From PFL42 sp963789825 (GTDB taxonomy: Bacteria > Chloroflexota > Anaerolineae > Anaerolineales > E44-bin32), in contig CAWBME010000002.1 in the NCBI GenBank assembly GCA_963789825.1, positions 124,001 through 188,000 of the forward strand: a stretch of 64,000 bases of DNA. The letters run 5' to 3'. Below the pieces are notes generated by a model. That model had not been told where the DNA came from, made no database searches, and was given only the letters and a program-made list of their open reading frames with translations. How positions within the stretch are numbered: position 1 is the first letter of the stretch; every line of letters begins with the position of its first letter. Of the stretch, positions 41,300-49,739 are shown in pieces. The position numbers and the translations under genes were made by a program.

Positions 41300-41517
41300 A
41301 GCTTGCTGAAAGACGTGCTTTCGACCTTACCCCCTGACCCCCTCTCCGCCGACGGCGCACGGGTACGCCATGAACCGTGGCAGAGAGGGGGAACATGATC
41401 GGATCGCCCCTTCCCCTGCGGGACCTCGCGTGAGTCGCGGATGTCGGCTCATGCAGGGGGAGGGGCTAGGGGAGAGGGTTGGACGATCACACGGTGTTTC
41501 TTTCAGCAACCTGCTAG
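41300..41517 (+). mobile_element. MITE-like element, copy 1
   Basis: This non-coding element of 218 bp has a near-identical inverted copy at 60570-60781 (roughly 85% identity by eye). One end reads AGCTTGCTGAAAGACGTG and the other, reverse-complemented, CTAGCAGGTTGCTGAAAGA. They share an imperfect terminal inverted repeat (TGCTGAAA core). The inside is rich in CCCTCTCC/GGAGAGGG inverted runs, with the conserved block GTCGCGGATGTCGGCTCATG. No transposase is encoded. It lies in the 900-base gap 41187-42087. Confidence 0.75.
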
Positions 41518-41597
41518 AGGGATGTCGAGGCCGACCGGTTGAGCCTCGGCATGCGCCGGAAGACCCCGCAGGGTTTCGCGTCTGCCGTGGATGCAAC

Positions 41598-41897
41598 GAA
41601 GCGCCGGCACTCCCCTTCCACAAGTACCTTGTCCAGCAGGCCTAGAATCCCCTGCTCACCCACTTCCGGACATGGAAGTGGGAGAGCGCCACCTACGACT
41701 GCCCGCGCAGGCTGACCGATACGCTGCTGGAGAAGCGCGCCTGGGCTCGGCTCCAGAGCGACTGGGATCGCGCCGTCGCAAAGCGTCGCCAACTCGACAA
41801 CGAGGGTCGGCAACGCGAGAATCAGACTCCGGCTCCGGGAGGAATTGCTGCCGGCAACGGTCCCTCAATCCGGGGAGAGGCACCTGGAATCGCTTGA
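41598..41897 (+). pseudogene. Relic reading frame interrupted by an in-frame TAG
   Basis: The plus-strand frame reads LPFHKYLVQQA, a TAG at 41643-41645, then continues in the same frame with coding-like sequence (NPLLTHFRTWKWESATYDCP, RRLTDTLLEKRAWARLQSDW, RAVAKRRQLDNEGRQREN) to a TGA at 41895. I do not recognise the family. It begins about 80 bases after the MITE-like element, so element insertion may have truncated it. The remaining ~190 bases to pheT show no gene. Confidence 0.4.
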
Positions 41898-42087
41898 GCG
41901 GGTGAGGGCATTCTCGATTGAGCTCGGCTCTCCCCAGGGCACCGCGATCGACACCCCGATGGTGGAGAGGGTCGAATCGGGCAAGAATGCCTAGGCAAAG
42001 GCGCACATGTGCCGGCCATCGAACGGGCGCGATGCGGGCGTCTGCCCGCATCTCGCCCGTTCCACTCCCCGCAGCATCCTGCCGAGC

Positions 42088-44616
42088 CTACTGGCGAAGC
42101 GAGCCGCCCACTTCCTCCTGCAACGCCTTGACAATCCGCTGGCGCACGGCGCGTACTTCTTCATCGGTCAGCGTGCGCTCTCTGGATCGGTAGACCAACG
42201 AGTAGGCCAGGCTCTTCTTGCCGGCGCCGATCTGCTCCCCTTCGTACAAATCGAACAGCTGGATCCGTTCGAGCAACCCGCCAGCTGCCGTCCGGATCAC
42301 CTCTTCGACGTGAGCTGCCGGCAGGGCCTCGTCGACCACCACTGCAAGGTCCTCCAGAACGGGCGGGTAGGGCGAGACCGGCGCCAAGTCCTGCCGCAGA
42401 CGCATGGCATCCAACAGCGGCGCCAGGTTGAGCTCGGCGGCCAGCACCGCCGGGCCGGTCAAGTCATAGCGCTGCACAAGCATCGGATGCAACTCGCCCA
42501 TCCAGCCGACGACCGATCCTCCCACCGCCAGCGCCGCGCACTTACCCGGCAGGTAGGACTCCACCTGCGCCGGCTCGAACTGCGCTTGCACGTGCAGCTC
42601 GGAGAGCAGGTGCTCGACCACACCCTTCAGGTCGAAGAAGTCCAGCTCGCCCCTGTCCCCCGACTGCCAGCCGGGGAGGGCGCGTCGGCCAGTCATCACC
42701 AGCGCCAGGCGTGCCACCTCATCCGGCAAGGGCTCTTGCGGCCGGGGCAGAAACACCGGACCGATCTCGAAGAAGGCGATGCGCTCACGCAGGCGGGCAT
42801 TGCGCTCGACCGCCTCCATCAGCCCGGGCAGAATCTGCCGCCGCAGCACGCTGCGGTCGGCCGCGATCGGATTGGCCAGCCGGACATAGTCCGGCTCTGC
42901 GGCCGGCAACGCCAGCCTGAGGCGCGCCTCCCGCTCGGGGGAGGTCAGGCGATAGGTGACCGCCTCCTGCAATCCCAGGCGGGCCAGCGTCTGGCGCAGC
43001 CGCTCTTCGCGTTCGATCTCCGGCGTCGCCCGCTGCGGCGGGAGCCGATCGTGGATCATCGTCTCGGGGATGCGGTCGTAGCCGACCATGCGCCCGATCT
43101 CCTCCATCAGGTCCGCCAGCCCGATGTCCCCACCGCCGATGTCCAAGCGGTGGTCGGGCGGACGGACGGCGACACCCTCGCCCTCCAGGCGCGTCTCAAA
43201 TGCAAGCCGGTCAAGCAGCGCGGCGATCTCCGGCGCGGACAGGCGAATACCAAGACTGCGCTCGACGTCGTCCGGGTTGACCACGACCGTCTCGGCCTGC
43301 ACCGGCCGGGGATAGGCGTCGACCAGTCCCTGGGCGACCGTGCCGCCGGCCCAGCGGCGCATACATTCGAGACCGCGCAGCACGCCGCGTTCGGCCATTG
43401 CCGGGTGCACCCCGCGCGAGAAACGGTAGCCGGCTTCCGAGCTGAGCCGCTGGGATGCCAACGTGCGGCGGATGTTGATGAACTCCCAGCACGCACCCTC
43501 CAGCAGCACCCGGCGCGTGGTGGGACCGACTTCCGACTGGCTGCCGCCCATCACGCCGGCGATCGAAAGCGGCCCGGCGCCGTCCGCCACCAGCACGGTG
43601 AAGCCCTCCAGTTGGCGCTGCTCGCCATCCAGCGTCTGTAGCGTCTCGCCGGTGCCGGCGCGCCGCGTGATGATCTGCGGCGGCTTTCCCCCGGCGCGCT
43701 GCAGCAGCACGTCGTAGTCAAAGGCGTGCAGCGGCTGTCCAAGCTCAAGCATGACGTAGTTGGTGGCGTCGACGACGGCGTTGATCGGCCGCATGCCTGC
43801 CAGGCGCAGCCGACGCTGGATCCGGTACGGACTGGGCCGCGTGTCCACGTTCTCAATCAGCCCCAGCACGAAGCGCGGGTTGAGCTCCGGCTCACGGATG
43901 TCGATGCTGCACTGGCCGGCCATCGGCGGCCCGCTCCACTCCACGGCGTACGACGGCGGCTGGAGCGGCTTCCCGCACAAGGCGGCAACCTCACGCGCCA
44001 CACCCAGGATGCTGGCATTGCGCGCCATGTTGGGCGTGATGGTGATGTCCAGCACGGCATCGCCCATGTAGTCCACCAGCGGCATGCCCGTCGGCGCGTC
44101 GTCATCGAGGAAGATGATCCCCTCGTGGTCGTCGGAGATCCCCAGTTCCTTCTCCGAGCAGGCCATCGAGTACGATTCGACCCCGCGGATCTTGCTGCGC
44201 TTGAGCGTCATCAATTCCCAGCCGGGCTTATGCCCGTCGTACAGCCGCGCCCCCTCACGCGCGTAGGCCACGCGGATCGGCTCGGCCAGCGGCCCTTTTC
44301 CCTTGAACGGGAACAGGTTGGGGGCGCCGGTCAGGACGACATGCTCCCGCTCCCCATCGAGCAGGCGGCACAATACCAGCCGATCGGCGTTGGGGTGCGG
44401 CATGACTTCGAGAATGGCGCCTACTACGATCGTCGCCGGATCCCAGGCCAGGCCGCTAATCTTCGTACCGGGTCGCGCCTCCTCGCCGGGCAGGGGAAGC
44501 CCCGCGTAGCGGATCTCCTCCACTTCGAGGCCGGCGATCGTCAGGCGCTGCGCCAGCCGCTCGATCGGAAGGTCGATCTCGACGAAGTCCTTCAGCCAGG
44601 ATATCGGTACCTTCAC
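42088..44616 (-). CDS. pheT: Phenylalanine--tRNA ligase beta subunit
   Basis: This 842-residue PheT starts at GTG 44616 (VKVPISWLKDFVEIDLPIER) after GGGAGG. Domains in order are the N-terminal region, the EMAP-like tRNA-binding domain (VVGAILEVMPHPNADRL), B3/B4 editing domain, B5 domain (PDDVERSLGIRLSAPEIAAL), the synthetase-like core (GLQEAVTYRLTSPE), and the C-terminal ferredoxin-fold anticodon-binding domain (PYPPVLEDLAVVVDEALPA). Length is slightly above the usual ~800. It is last in the T-box-controlled pheS operon. Confidence 0.97.
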   Translation of the reverse strand: MKVPISWLKDFVEIDLPIERLAQRLTIAGLEVEEIRYAGLPLPGEEARPGTKISGLAWDPATIVVGAILEVMPHPNADRLVLCRLLDGEREHVVLTGAPNLFPFKGKGPLAEPIRVAYAREGARLYDGHKPGWELMTLKRSKIRGVESYSMACSEKELGISDDHEGIIFLDDDAPTGMPLVDYMGDAVLDITITPNMARNASILGVAREVAALCGKPLQPPSYAVEWSGPPMAGQCSIDIREPELNPRFVLGLIENVDTRPSPYRIQRRLRLAGMRPINAVVDATNYVMLELGQPLHAFDYDVLLQRAGGKPPQIITRRAGTGETLQTLDGEQRQLEGFTVLVADGAGPLSIAGVMGGSQSEVGPTTRRVLLEGACWEFINIRRTLASQRLSSEAGYRFSRGVHPAMAERGVLRGLECMRRWAGGTVAQGLVDAYPRPVQAETVVVNPDDVERSLGIRLSAPEIAALLDRLAFETRLEGEGVAVRPPDHRLDIGGGDIGLADLMEEIGRMVGYDRIPETMIHDRLPPQRATPEIEREERLRQTLARLGLQEAVTYRLTSPEREARLRLALPAAEPDYVRLANPIAADRSVLRRQILPGLMEAVERNARLRERIAFFEIGPVFLPRPQEPLPDEVARLALVMTGRRALPGWQSGDRGELDFFDLKGVVEHLLSELHVQAQFEPAQVESYLPGKCAALAVGGSVVGWMGELHPMLVQRYDLTGPAVLAAELNLAPLLDAMRLRQDLAPVSPYPPVLEDLAVVVDEALPAAHVEEVIRTAAGGLLERIQLFDLYEGEQIGAGKKSLAYSLVYRSRERTLTDEEVRAVRQRIVKALQEEVGGSLRQ

Positions 44617-44627
44617 GCTTGCCTCCC

Positions 44628-45002
44628 TCAGCCCCCGGGTTCTTTGTCGGAAGGGCCACTCCCGCCCGCCGCCGGCCGTGTCGCCTGTTCCAGTTCGGCA
44701 TTCAGGCGCTGCAACACGCGCAGGATCTCCTGGCGCATCATCGTCGCCGTTTCGCCCGAGCGCAGATCGTTCTCCACCGACTGCAGATCTGCCTTCAGGC
44801 GTTCGCCGGTTTCGCTGTCCTGGAACTCCTTCAGCTCGCCACGCAGATGTTGCAGCGCCGCTTCCAGCCCACCCTCTACGTCGGCCTGCAGCTTCTTGCG
44901 CTCGTCGCTCTGCCACACATTGCGGATGGCCCGCTGCAGATTCTCGCCCAGTGCGTTGAGCTCGCCTTGTAGGTTCTCCTCGCGAACATCATCGGCTGGC
45001 AT
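44628..45002 (-). CDS. Coiled-coil protein between pheS and pheT
   Basis: This highly charged helical protein of 124 residues starts at MPADDVREENLQGELNALGE after AAGGAGG. Heptad-like helices (LQRAIRNVWQSDERKKLQAD, then LEAALQHLRGELKEFQDSET) suggest a coiled coil or amphipathic bundle. There is no signal peptide. It sits 10 bases after the pheS stop and 11 before the pheT start, so it is made under the same Phe-dependent control. The function is unknown. Confidence 0.75.
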   Translation of the reverse strand: MPADDVREENLQGELNALGENLQRAIRNVWQSDERKKLQADVEGGLEAALQHLRGELKEFQDSETGERLKADLQSVENDLRSGETATMMRQEILRVLQRLNAELEQATRPAAGGSGPSDKEPGG

Positions 45003-45012
45003 GTCATCCTCC

Positions 45013-46038
45013 TTAGAACTGCTCCAGGAATTGAAGGTCATTGGCCCAGAAGTAGCGGATATCCTCGATGCGGTGCTTGAGCATTGTCAGACGCTCCGGC
45101 CCCATCCCGAAAGCGAAGCCGCTGTAGCGCTGCGGATCGTAGCCGCCGTTGCGCAGGACGGTGGGATGGACCATGCCGCTGCCAAGGATTTCCAGCCAGC
45201 CGGTCTGCTTGCACACGGCGCAGCCGGCGCCGCCGCACAAGAAACACTCGATGTCCATCTCGGCGGACGGCTCGGTGAACGGGAAGTGCGCGGCGCGGAA
45301 ACGGGTGCCGACCTGTTCCCCAAACATGCGTCGGGCGAAGGCATTCAGCGTGCCCTTGAGGTCGGCGAAGGTGATGTTCTCGCCAACCGCCAGGCCCTCC
45401 ACCTGGTTGAACTGGATCTCGGAGCGCGCCGAGATCTGCTCGTAGCGATAGCACATGCCCGGCAGGATCACCCGGATCGGCTCCGGCGCCCGCTCGCGCA
45501 TGACATGGATCTGTCCTGGGGAGGTATGCGTGCGCAATAACACCCCCGGGGTGGTGGTGTAGAAGGTGTCCCACTGATCCCGCGCCGGGTGATGCGCCGG
45601 GATATTGAGCAGCTCGAAGTTGTTGGCGTCCGTCTCGACATCGCGCGAGCGGTAGACCTGGAAGCCCATGTCGCGCCAGATGGCGTAGATCTCGAGCAGC
45701 GTCTGTGTCGCCGGATGCAGCCGACCCAGCGGGATGCGGCGGCCCGGCAGACTGACATCCACCCGGTCGCGCTCCAGGGAGCGCTCCAGGGAGGCAACCT
45801 GCAGCTCGGCCTGCCGGGCGGCATAAGCCGTCTCCAGGGCCGTCTTCACCTCATTGGCGCGCTTGCCGACAGCCGGCCGCTGTTCGCGCGGCAGGTCCTT
45901 CAGCCCATCCAACACCTGACTGAGCGCCGAGGCCCGGCCCAGATGCCGCACGCGCCAGGCCTGCAGATCGGATTCCTGCTCGACGCTCGCCAGCGACTGC
46001 TGCGCCTGCTGCACGATCGTTTCCAGCTGCTCGATCAT
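45013..46038 (-). CDS. pheS: Phenylalanine--tRNA ligase alpha subunit
   Basis: This 341-residue class II catalytic subunit starts at MIEQLETIVQQAQQSLASVE (ATG 46038, after AGGAGG). The N-terminal coiled coil is followed by motif 2 region PGMCYRYEQISARSEIQFNQ and motif 3 FAFGMGPERLTMLKHRIEDI. A CFLCGGAGCAVCKQTGWLEI insert carries two Cys pairs and fits the four-Cys zinc site seen in some PheS. It is preceded by a T-box leader. Confidence 0.96.
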   Translation of the reverse strand: MIEQLETIVQQAQQSLASVEQESDLQAWRVRHLGRASALSQVLDGLKDLPREQRPAVGKRANEVKTALETAYAARQAELQVASLERSLERDRVDVSLPGRRIPLGRLHPATQTLLEIYAIWRDMGFQVYRSRDVETDANNFELLNIPAHHPARDQWDTFYTTTPGVLLRTHTSPGQIHVMRERAPEPIRVILPGMCYRYEQISARSEIQFNQVEGLAVGENITFADLKGTLNAFARRMFGEQVGTRFRAAHFPFTEPSAEMDIECFLCGGAGCAVCKQTGWLEILGSGMVHPTVLRNGGYDPQRYSGFAFGMGPERLTMLKHRIEDIRYFWANDLQFLEQF

Positions 46039-46370
46039 TTCCACCTCCTGGTGGATACCCGCCTCGCCCAGAGAACAAACAACCCGCCCCGGCAAGGGGC
46101 GGGTCAGCGGACCCGCGGTACCACCCTCGTTGGCCTGGATTCAGGCCCCCTCAACCCGGACGATCCTTGCAGCGATGATCCGGTCCCTTTGCTAACGGGA
46201 GGGTTCCGGCCCGAACTACTTTGCCCCAGCGGGGCGTTCACCCGGGCAGCTCAGAAGGGAACTTCGGCCGGATTCCATCGGGCCGGGATCTCAGTCGCGT
46301 CCCAGCTTCCCTGTCGATCTCCGCCGGCCTACTTTCCTTCGTCTCGGCTTTGATAGGCTCGATTTCCGCC
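46039..46370 (-). promoter_or_regulatory. T-box riboswitch leader (tRNA-Phe)
   Basis: The pheS leader of about 325 bases contains the canonical T-box sequence AGGGTGGTACCGCG (plus coordinates 46127-46114). A GC-rich terminator stem CCCGCCCC/GGGGCGGG (46083-46103) and the T-tract TTGTTTGTT follow. Upstream, 46150-46340 can form the long Stem I region; TTC triplets near 46250-46256 are candidate Phe specifiers. Uncharged tRNA(Phe) would pair with the T-box and stop terminator formation, turning on pheS-x-pheT. Confidence 0.93.
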
Positions 46371-46398
46371 ATTATCCATCAAACGCGGCGGGTGTCAA
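46371..46398 (-). promoter_or_regulatory. Promoter of the pheS-x-pheT operon
   Basis: Minus-strand -35 TTGACA (46398-46393) and -10 GATAAT (46376-46371) are separated by 16 bases, placing the start near 46364. The gap 46399-46745 beyond it, up to the B3/B4 gene's stop, shows no gene I can support. Confidence 0.75.
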
Positions 46399-46745
46399 CC
46401 AGGCGTATCGGCGCCTCTGTGAAGCCTCTCGGACGGCAACGGACAGTCCCCCCGTCGAGATACCCTCTGACCTCCGGATCGTCCGCCATCCAGACGATTG
46501 CCTGAGGGCGGCGTCGGGCGCCAACGGCAGCGCGCACTGAATGCGACCACTCGGATGCGGCTGGCGCGCCTCGCCGGGCGCAGGCGTCGGATCGGCTTCA
46601 GGTGCCCAGTCCGGCTCGCCAGGCACCGGGCATCGGTTCGGGAGATTCCGGGGAGCGCCAAACCTCGACCCGGCGCCGCCCGCCATGCGCGCCATGGCTT
46701 GCCAGCCGCCATTCCAGCCTGCGGTCGAATGGCATGCGACGGCGA

Positions 46746-47417
46746 TTACGCCGGGAGCACCTCACGCGAGATCACCACGGCGTTCGGAGAGAAGATCCGG
46801 ACATTCGCTTCTAGGTCGCCAAGGTGGCGCTCCACATCACCAAGCGGAATGCCCGGCACGGCGTAGACCGCATACAGGACCGCTCGCGTGTCGGCGGTGA
46901 TCCGGGTTCGTTGATCCGGGCCGTACACAATGCTCGAGATGACACCGTCCTCATCCCGAATGCACATATCCCCCGCCTTGAGGGTCGCCGGAGTGCCCGC
47001 CAACGTGGCGTACTCCTCGCTCCCCTCGGCCACATCGACGGTCAGGCTGCCCTGGATCGCCCCGAGATCATGCCCGGCGGTCAGGAGCAGGTTCTTCATT
47101 TCAGCCATGAACATGGCTTGCACGAGGGCGCCTGACCCAGCGATGGCTTTGTTCTTGTGGGTCACGGACTCGAGCTGCAGGATCAGGTGGTAGGTCTTGC
47201 CGAACCGCTTGTAGTAGACAGCATAGGCCCGAACGCACGGCAGGCTTGCGATTTGGGAACGGTCGGGTTCCAAGAAGCGGCTGCGCAGATCCGCCTCGAG
47301 GTCGCGCGCGCGTCCCTCGAGCGCGGCGTCCTGCTTCGGGTTCTCTACCCCGCCGAGCGCCACTGCTCCCAGTATGGCCCCCGGGTATGCCTGCTTCCAT
47401 CGGTCCGTGACACGCAT
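46746..47417 (-). CDS. B3/B4 tRNA-binding domain protein
   Basis: This 223-residue stand-alone B3/B4 domain protein has YKRFGKTYHLILQLESVTHK, GALVQAMFMAEMKNLLLTAG and a C-terminal DMCIRDEDGVISSIVYGPDQ. The B3/B4 fold is the editing module of PheT, and free-standing copies may check misacylated tRNA or bind other ligands. ATG 47417 has no good ribosome-binding site; an earlier non-ATG start is possible. It lies just upstream of the pheS promoter on the same strand. Confidence 0.78.
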   Translation of the reverse strand: MRVTDRWKQAYPGAILGAVALGGVENPKQDAALEGRARDLEADLRSRFLEPDRSQIASLPCVRAYAVYYKRFGKTYHLILQLESVTHKNKAIAGSGALVQAMFMAEMKNLLLTAGHDLGAIQGSLTVDVAEGSEEYATLAGTPATLKAGDMCIRDEDGVISSIVYGPDQRTRITADTRAVLYAVYAVPGIPLGDVERHLGDLEANVRIFSPNAVVISREVLPA

Positions 47418-47464
47418 GGACGGATTCAATGCAACAACCTTCCGCCGCCGAATCGCCGCTTGGC

Positions 47465-48373
47465 CTACACCTTGGCCGGCAGATCGGCCGGCACCGGGGT
47501 ACGCCTCGGGCGGATGTTGACGATGGCGATCCCGGCGATAATCAGCAGCGCTCCGATTGCCAGCCCCAGATCCAGCGTCTCGTTCAAGAAGGTCACGCCC
47601 AGCACCAGGCCCACCACTGGGAAGATGTAGGTGACCAGGGTTGTGCGCGTCGGGCCGACGTTGTGCAGCAGAAAGAAGTACAGCAAGTAGGCAACGCACG
47701 ATCCCAGCAAGCCGAGCCAGAGCAGGGCAAACCAGGTGATCGGCAGGGCAGGAACCTCTACGCCTTCGAGCGTCGCCGCCAGGATCCAGGCCGCCGACGT
47801 CGCCGAGAGCACAGGGACAAAGGCCTGCACCAGCGGGTCGATGCCGTGCAGCGTGCGTCGCGCCAGCACCGCGCTGGCGGCGTACAACAAAGCCGCCAGC
47901 AGCACCGCCACCTGCCCCAGCACACTCCCTGTCGACTGAGATAGGTCCAGATCGTGGCCCATCAGCACGACGACTCCAACGAAGCCAAGGATCAGCCCGA
48001 CGATTCTCGGCAAGGTCATGCGGTCATCTTTCAGGAACAGGTGGGCAATGATCATCGTGAAGAGAGGCACGGTGCCGTTCAGGATGGCGGCCACGGCCGA
48101 GTCGATATGCTGCTCACCCCAGGAGATCAGAGCGAAAGGCAACAGCGTGTTGGTGATCCCGAGCAGCGCCATCCAGAACCACAGCCTCCGGTCGCGCGGG
48201 AAGGTGGAACGCCGCCAAGCCACGACCGCCGCCAGCGCAGACAGGCCAAAGAGCACTCGCCAAGCGACCAGCATCAGCGGCGCCATTTCGTCCAGGGCGA
48301 TCTTGATCCACAAGAAGGAGGATCCCCAGATCAACCCCAGCCCCACGAAGGCCGCCCACTCTTTCGACCGCAT
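47465..48373 (-). CDS. EamA/DMT-superfamily transporter
   Basis: This 302-residue membrane protein has ten predicted helices in two EamA repeats. FVGLGLIWGSSFLWIKIALD starts the first repeat and VLLAALLYAASAVLARRTLH the second. The motifs ALISWGEQHIDSAVAAILNG and YLLYFFLLHNVGPTRTTLVT are typical of drug/metabolite exporters. The substrate is unknown. It starts at 48373 and is flanked by the B3/B4 and alkyltransferase genes on the same strand. Confidence 0.92.
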   Translation of the reverse strand: MRSKEWAAFVGLGLIWGSSFLWIKIALDEMAPLMLVAWRVLFGLSALAAVVAWRRSTFPRDRRLWFWMALLGITNTLLPFALISWGEQHIDSAVAAILNGTVPLFTMIIAHLFLKDDRMTLPRIVGLILGFVGVVVLMGHDLDLSQSTGSVLGQVAVLLAALLYAASAVLARRTLHGIDPLVQAFVPVLSATSAAWILAATLEGVEVPALPITWFALLWLGLLGSCVAYLLYFFLLHNVGPTRTTLVTYIFPVVGLVLGVTFLNETLDLGLAIGALLIIAGIAIVNIRPRRTPVPADLPAKV

Positions 48374-48417
48374 CCTACGCTCTCCCGCACCAAATCTCGG
48401 ACAAGTTTACTCCACTC

Positions 48418-49068
48418 TCAACCGGCCAGCGGCGCCCCTTCGAACCGCAGCAAGCGCAGCTTGGTCGACACGCCCCCGCGGGCGGAGTAGCCACCCAGCG
48501 ATCCGTCGCCGGCGATGACACGGTGGCAGGGGATGACCAGCGGCACCGGGTTGGTCGCCAGCGCACGTCCGACCGCCCGGGCGGAGCGCGGCATGCCCAG
48601 CGTCCGCGCCAAGCCGCCGTAGGTCATGACGCTGCCGCGCGGAATGCGCGCCGCCGCCAGCAGCACCTGGCGGTGGAAACCGGTGAGCTGCGAGAGATCG
48701 ACCGGGCAGTCAAAGCGCTCCCGCTCGCCGCGGAAGTATTCCTCGATCTGCGTCCGCACCTGGCGGGTTCGCTCACTGGAGCGCATCGCCCCCTGGGCCC
48801 CGAGGCGGCGCAACTGAGCCACGAAATCAGCTTCGCTCCCGCCAAGGGCCACCGCCGCCAGCCCCTCAGTGCCAACCGAGATGTACACCGGCCCGATAGG
48901 CGTGTCGGGGAGGACGTCGTAGTACATCGGGCGCTGGTCGACCGCCAGGCGCTCCCGTACCCGAGCCACGGCACGCTGGGTGACCTTCGCCTCCGGAGCC
49001 GGGTCGAACGCCGCGTCCAGTGCGGTCAGCATCGGGTCGGTCACCGGCGCCCCGGTGCGCTCGCCCAA
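48418..49068 (-). CDS. Methylated-DNA--protein-cysteine S-methyltransferase
   Basis: This O6-alkylguanine-DNA alkyltransferase (Ogt/AdaB type) has the active-site PCHR in PLVIPCHRVIAGDGSLGGYS, with FHRQVLLAAARIPRGSVMTY and the helix-turn-helix Arg finger region GMPRSARAVGRALATNPVPL. The N-terminal ~50 residues resemble an anti-sigma-like segment. The listed start is a TTG. Removing one base near 49089-49094 would extend it to MKKTAD at ATG 49111 and stop the sigma gene just before, so the true start may be there. Confidence 0.88.
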   Translation of the reverse strand: MGERTGAPVTDPMLTALDAAFDPAPEAKVTQRAVARVRERLAVDQRPMYYDVLPDTPIGPVYISVGTEGLAAVALGGSEADFVAQLRRLGAQGAMRSSERTRQVRTQIEEYFRGERERFDCPVDLSQLTGFHRQVLLAAARIPRGSVMTYGGLARTLGMPRSARAVGRALATNPVPLVIPCHRVIAGDGSLGGYSARGGVSTKLRLLRFEGAPLAG

Positions 49069-49622
49069 CCAGGAGTCCCACTGCTGCTCAGCCGTCGGCC
49101 GTCTTCTTCATCTCCACCTCTCCCTGGCCGCTCGGTCACCGGCAGCAGCTTCCGCAGCCGGCGGAGCGCCTGATAGACATTGGCCCGCGCCGCTTCCGCC
49201 GAGTTGCCCTGGACGGCGGCGATCGTGGCGTAGTCCAGGCCTTGGTATTTGCGCAGCAGCAGCGCCTCTCGCTGACGCGGCGGGAGACGATCTACGGCCG
49301 CCAGCAGGCTCACCGTGTCCAGCCGCTCAGCCGGATCCTCGCCCGCCGACCCGGTCAGGCGCTGCTGCTGCGCCTGCTCCCACCCGGTCTCCTTGCGGCG
49401 CTTCTTCAGCCACGTACGGCCCACGTTGGCGGCGATGGCGTACAGCCAGGCGCGGGTGTTAGCCTCCGGCGCAAGGCGAGGGAGTGCACGGTAGGCCCTC
49501 AGGTACGTCTCCTGCAGACAGTCCTCAGCGTCCTGGTCGTCACGCAGCATGCGCCACAGGAAGACGTGCAGTTCCCTGCCGTGTCGCTCGACCAGCCCTT
49601 CGATGCCTTCGGTTTCCCGCAC
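49041..49622 (-). CDS. RNA polymerase sigma factor, ECF subfamily
   Basis: This ECF sigma factor of about 193 residues starts at GTG 49622 after GGAGG; a longer start at 49664 lies inside the -10 region. Region 2 is DDQDAEDCLQETYLRAYRAL and NTRAWLYAIAANVGRTWLKK; region 4 is VDRLPPRQREALLLRKYQGL and DYATIAAVQGNSAEAARANV. The C-terminal tail after VTERPGRGG may be a frameshift artefact. It overlaps the alkyltransferase gene, suggesting an alkylation- or stress-linked regulon (inferred). Confidence 0.9.
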   Translation of the reverse strand: MRETEGIEGLVERHGRELHVFLWRMLRDDQDAEDCLQETYLRAYRALPRLAPEANTRAWLYAIAANVGRTWLKKRRKETGWEQAQQQRLTGSAGEDPAERLDTVSLLAAVDRLPPRQREALLLRKYQGLDYATIAAVQGNSAEAARANVYQALRRLRKLLPVTERPGRGGDEEDGRRLSSSGTPGWASAPGRR

Positions 49623-49739
49623 TCCGGCTGCCTCCGATCCGTCCCTTGCTCTACATATAACCACTATGCCGGCCTAGATGTGAAATCCGGTCGGCGGCTG
49701 ACCGCACCGCCATCTTCGACCCGAACCCCGGGCTGGGGT

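Noticed and set aside
41643..41645. Pyrrolysine or readthrough at the in-frame TAG
   Set aside because: No pyl genes or supporting context were seen. A relic gene or base error is simpler.
42007..43641. A 544-codon plus-strand frame opposite pheT
   Set aside because: It is the antisense of pheT with shadow-type composition.
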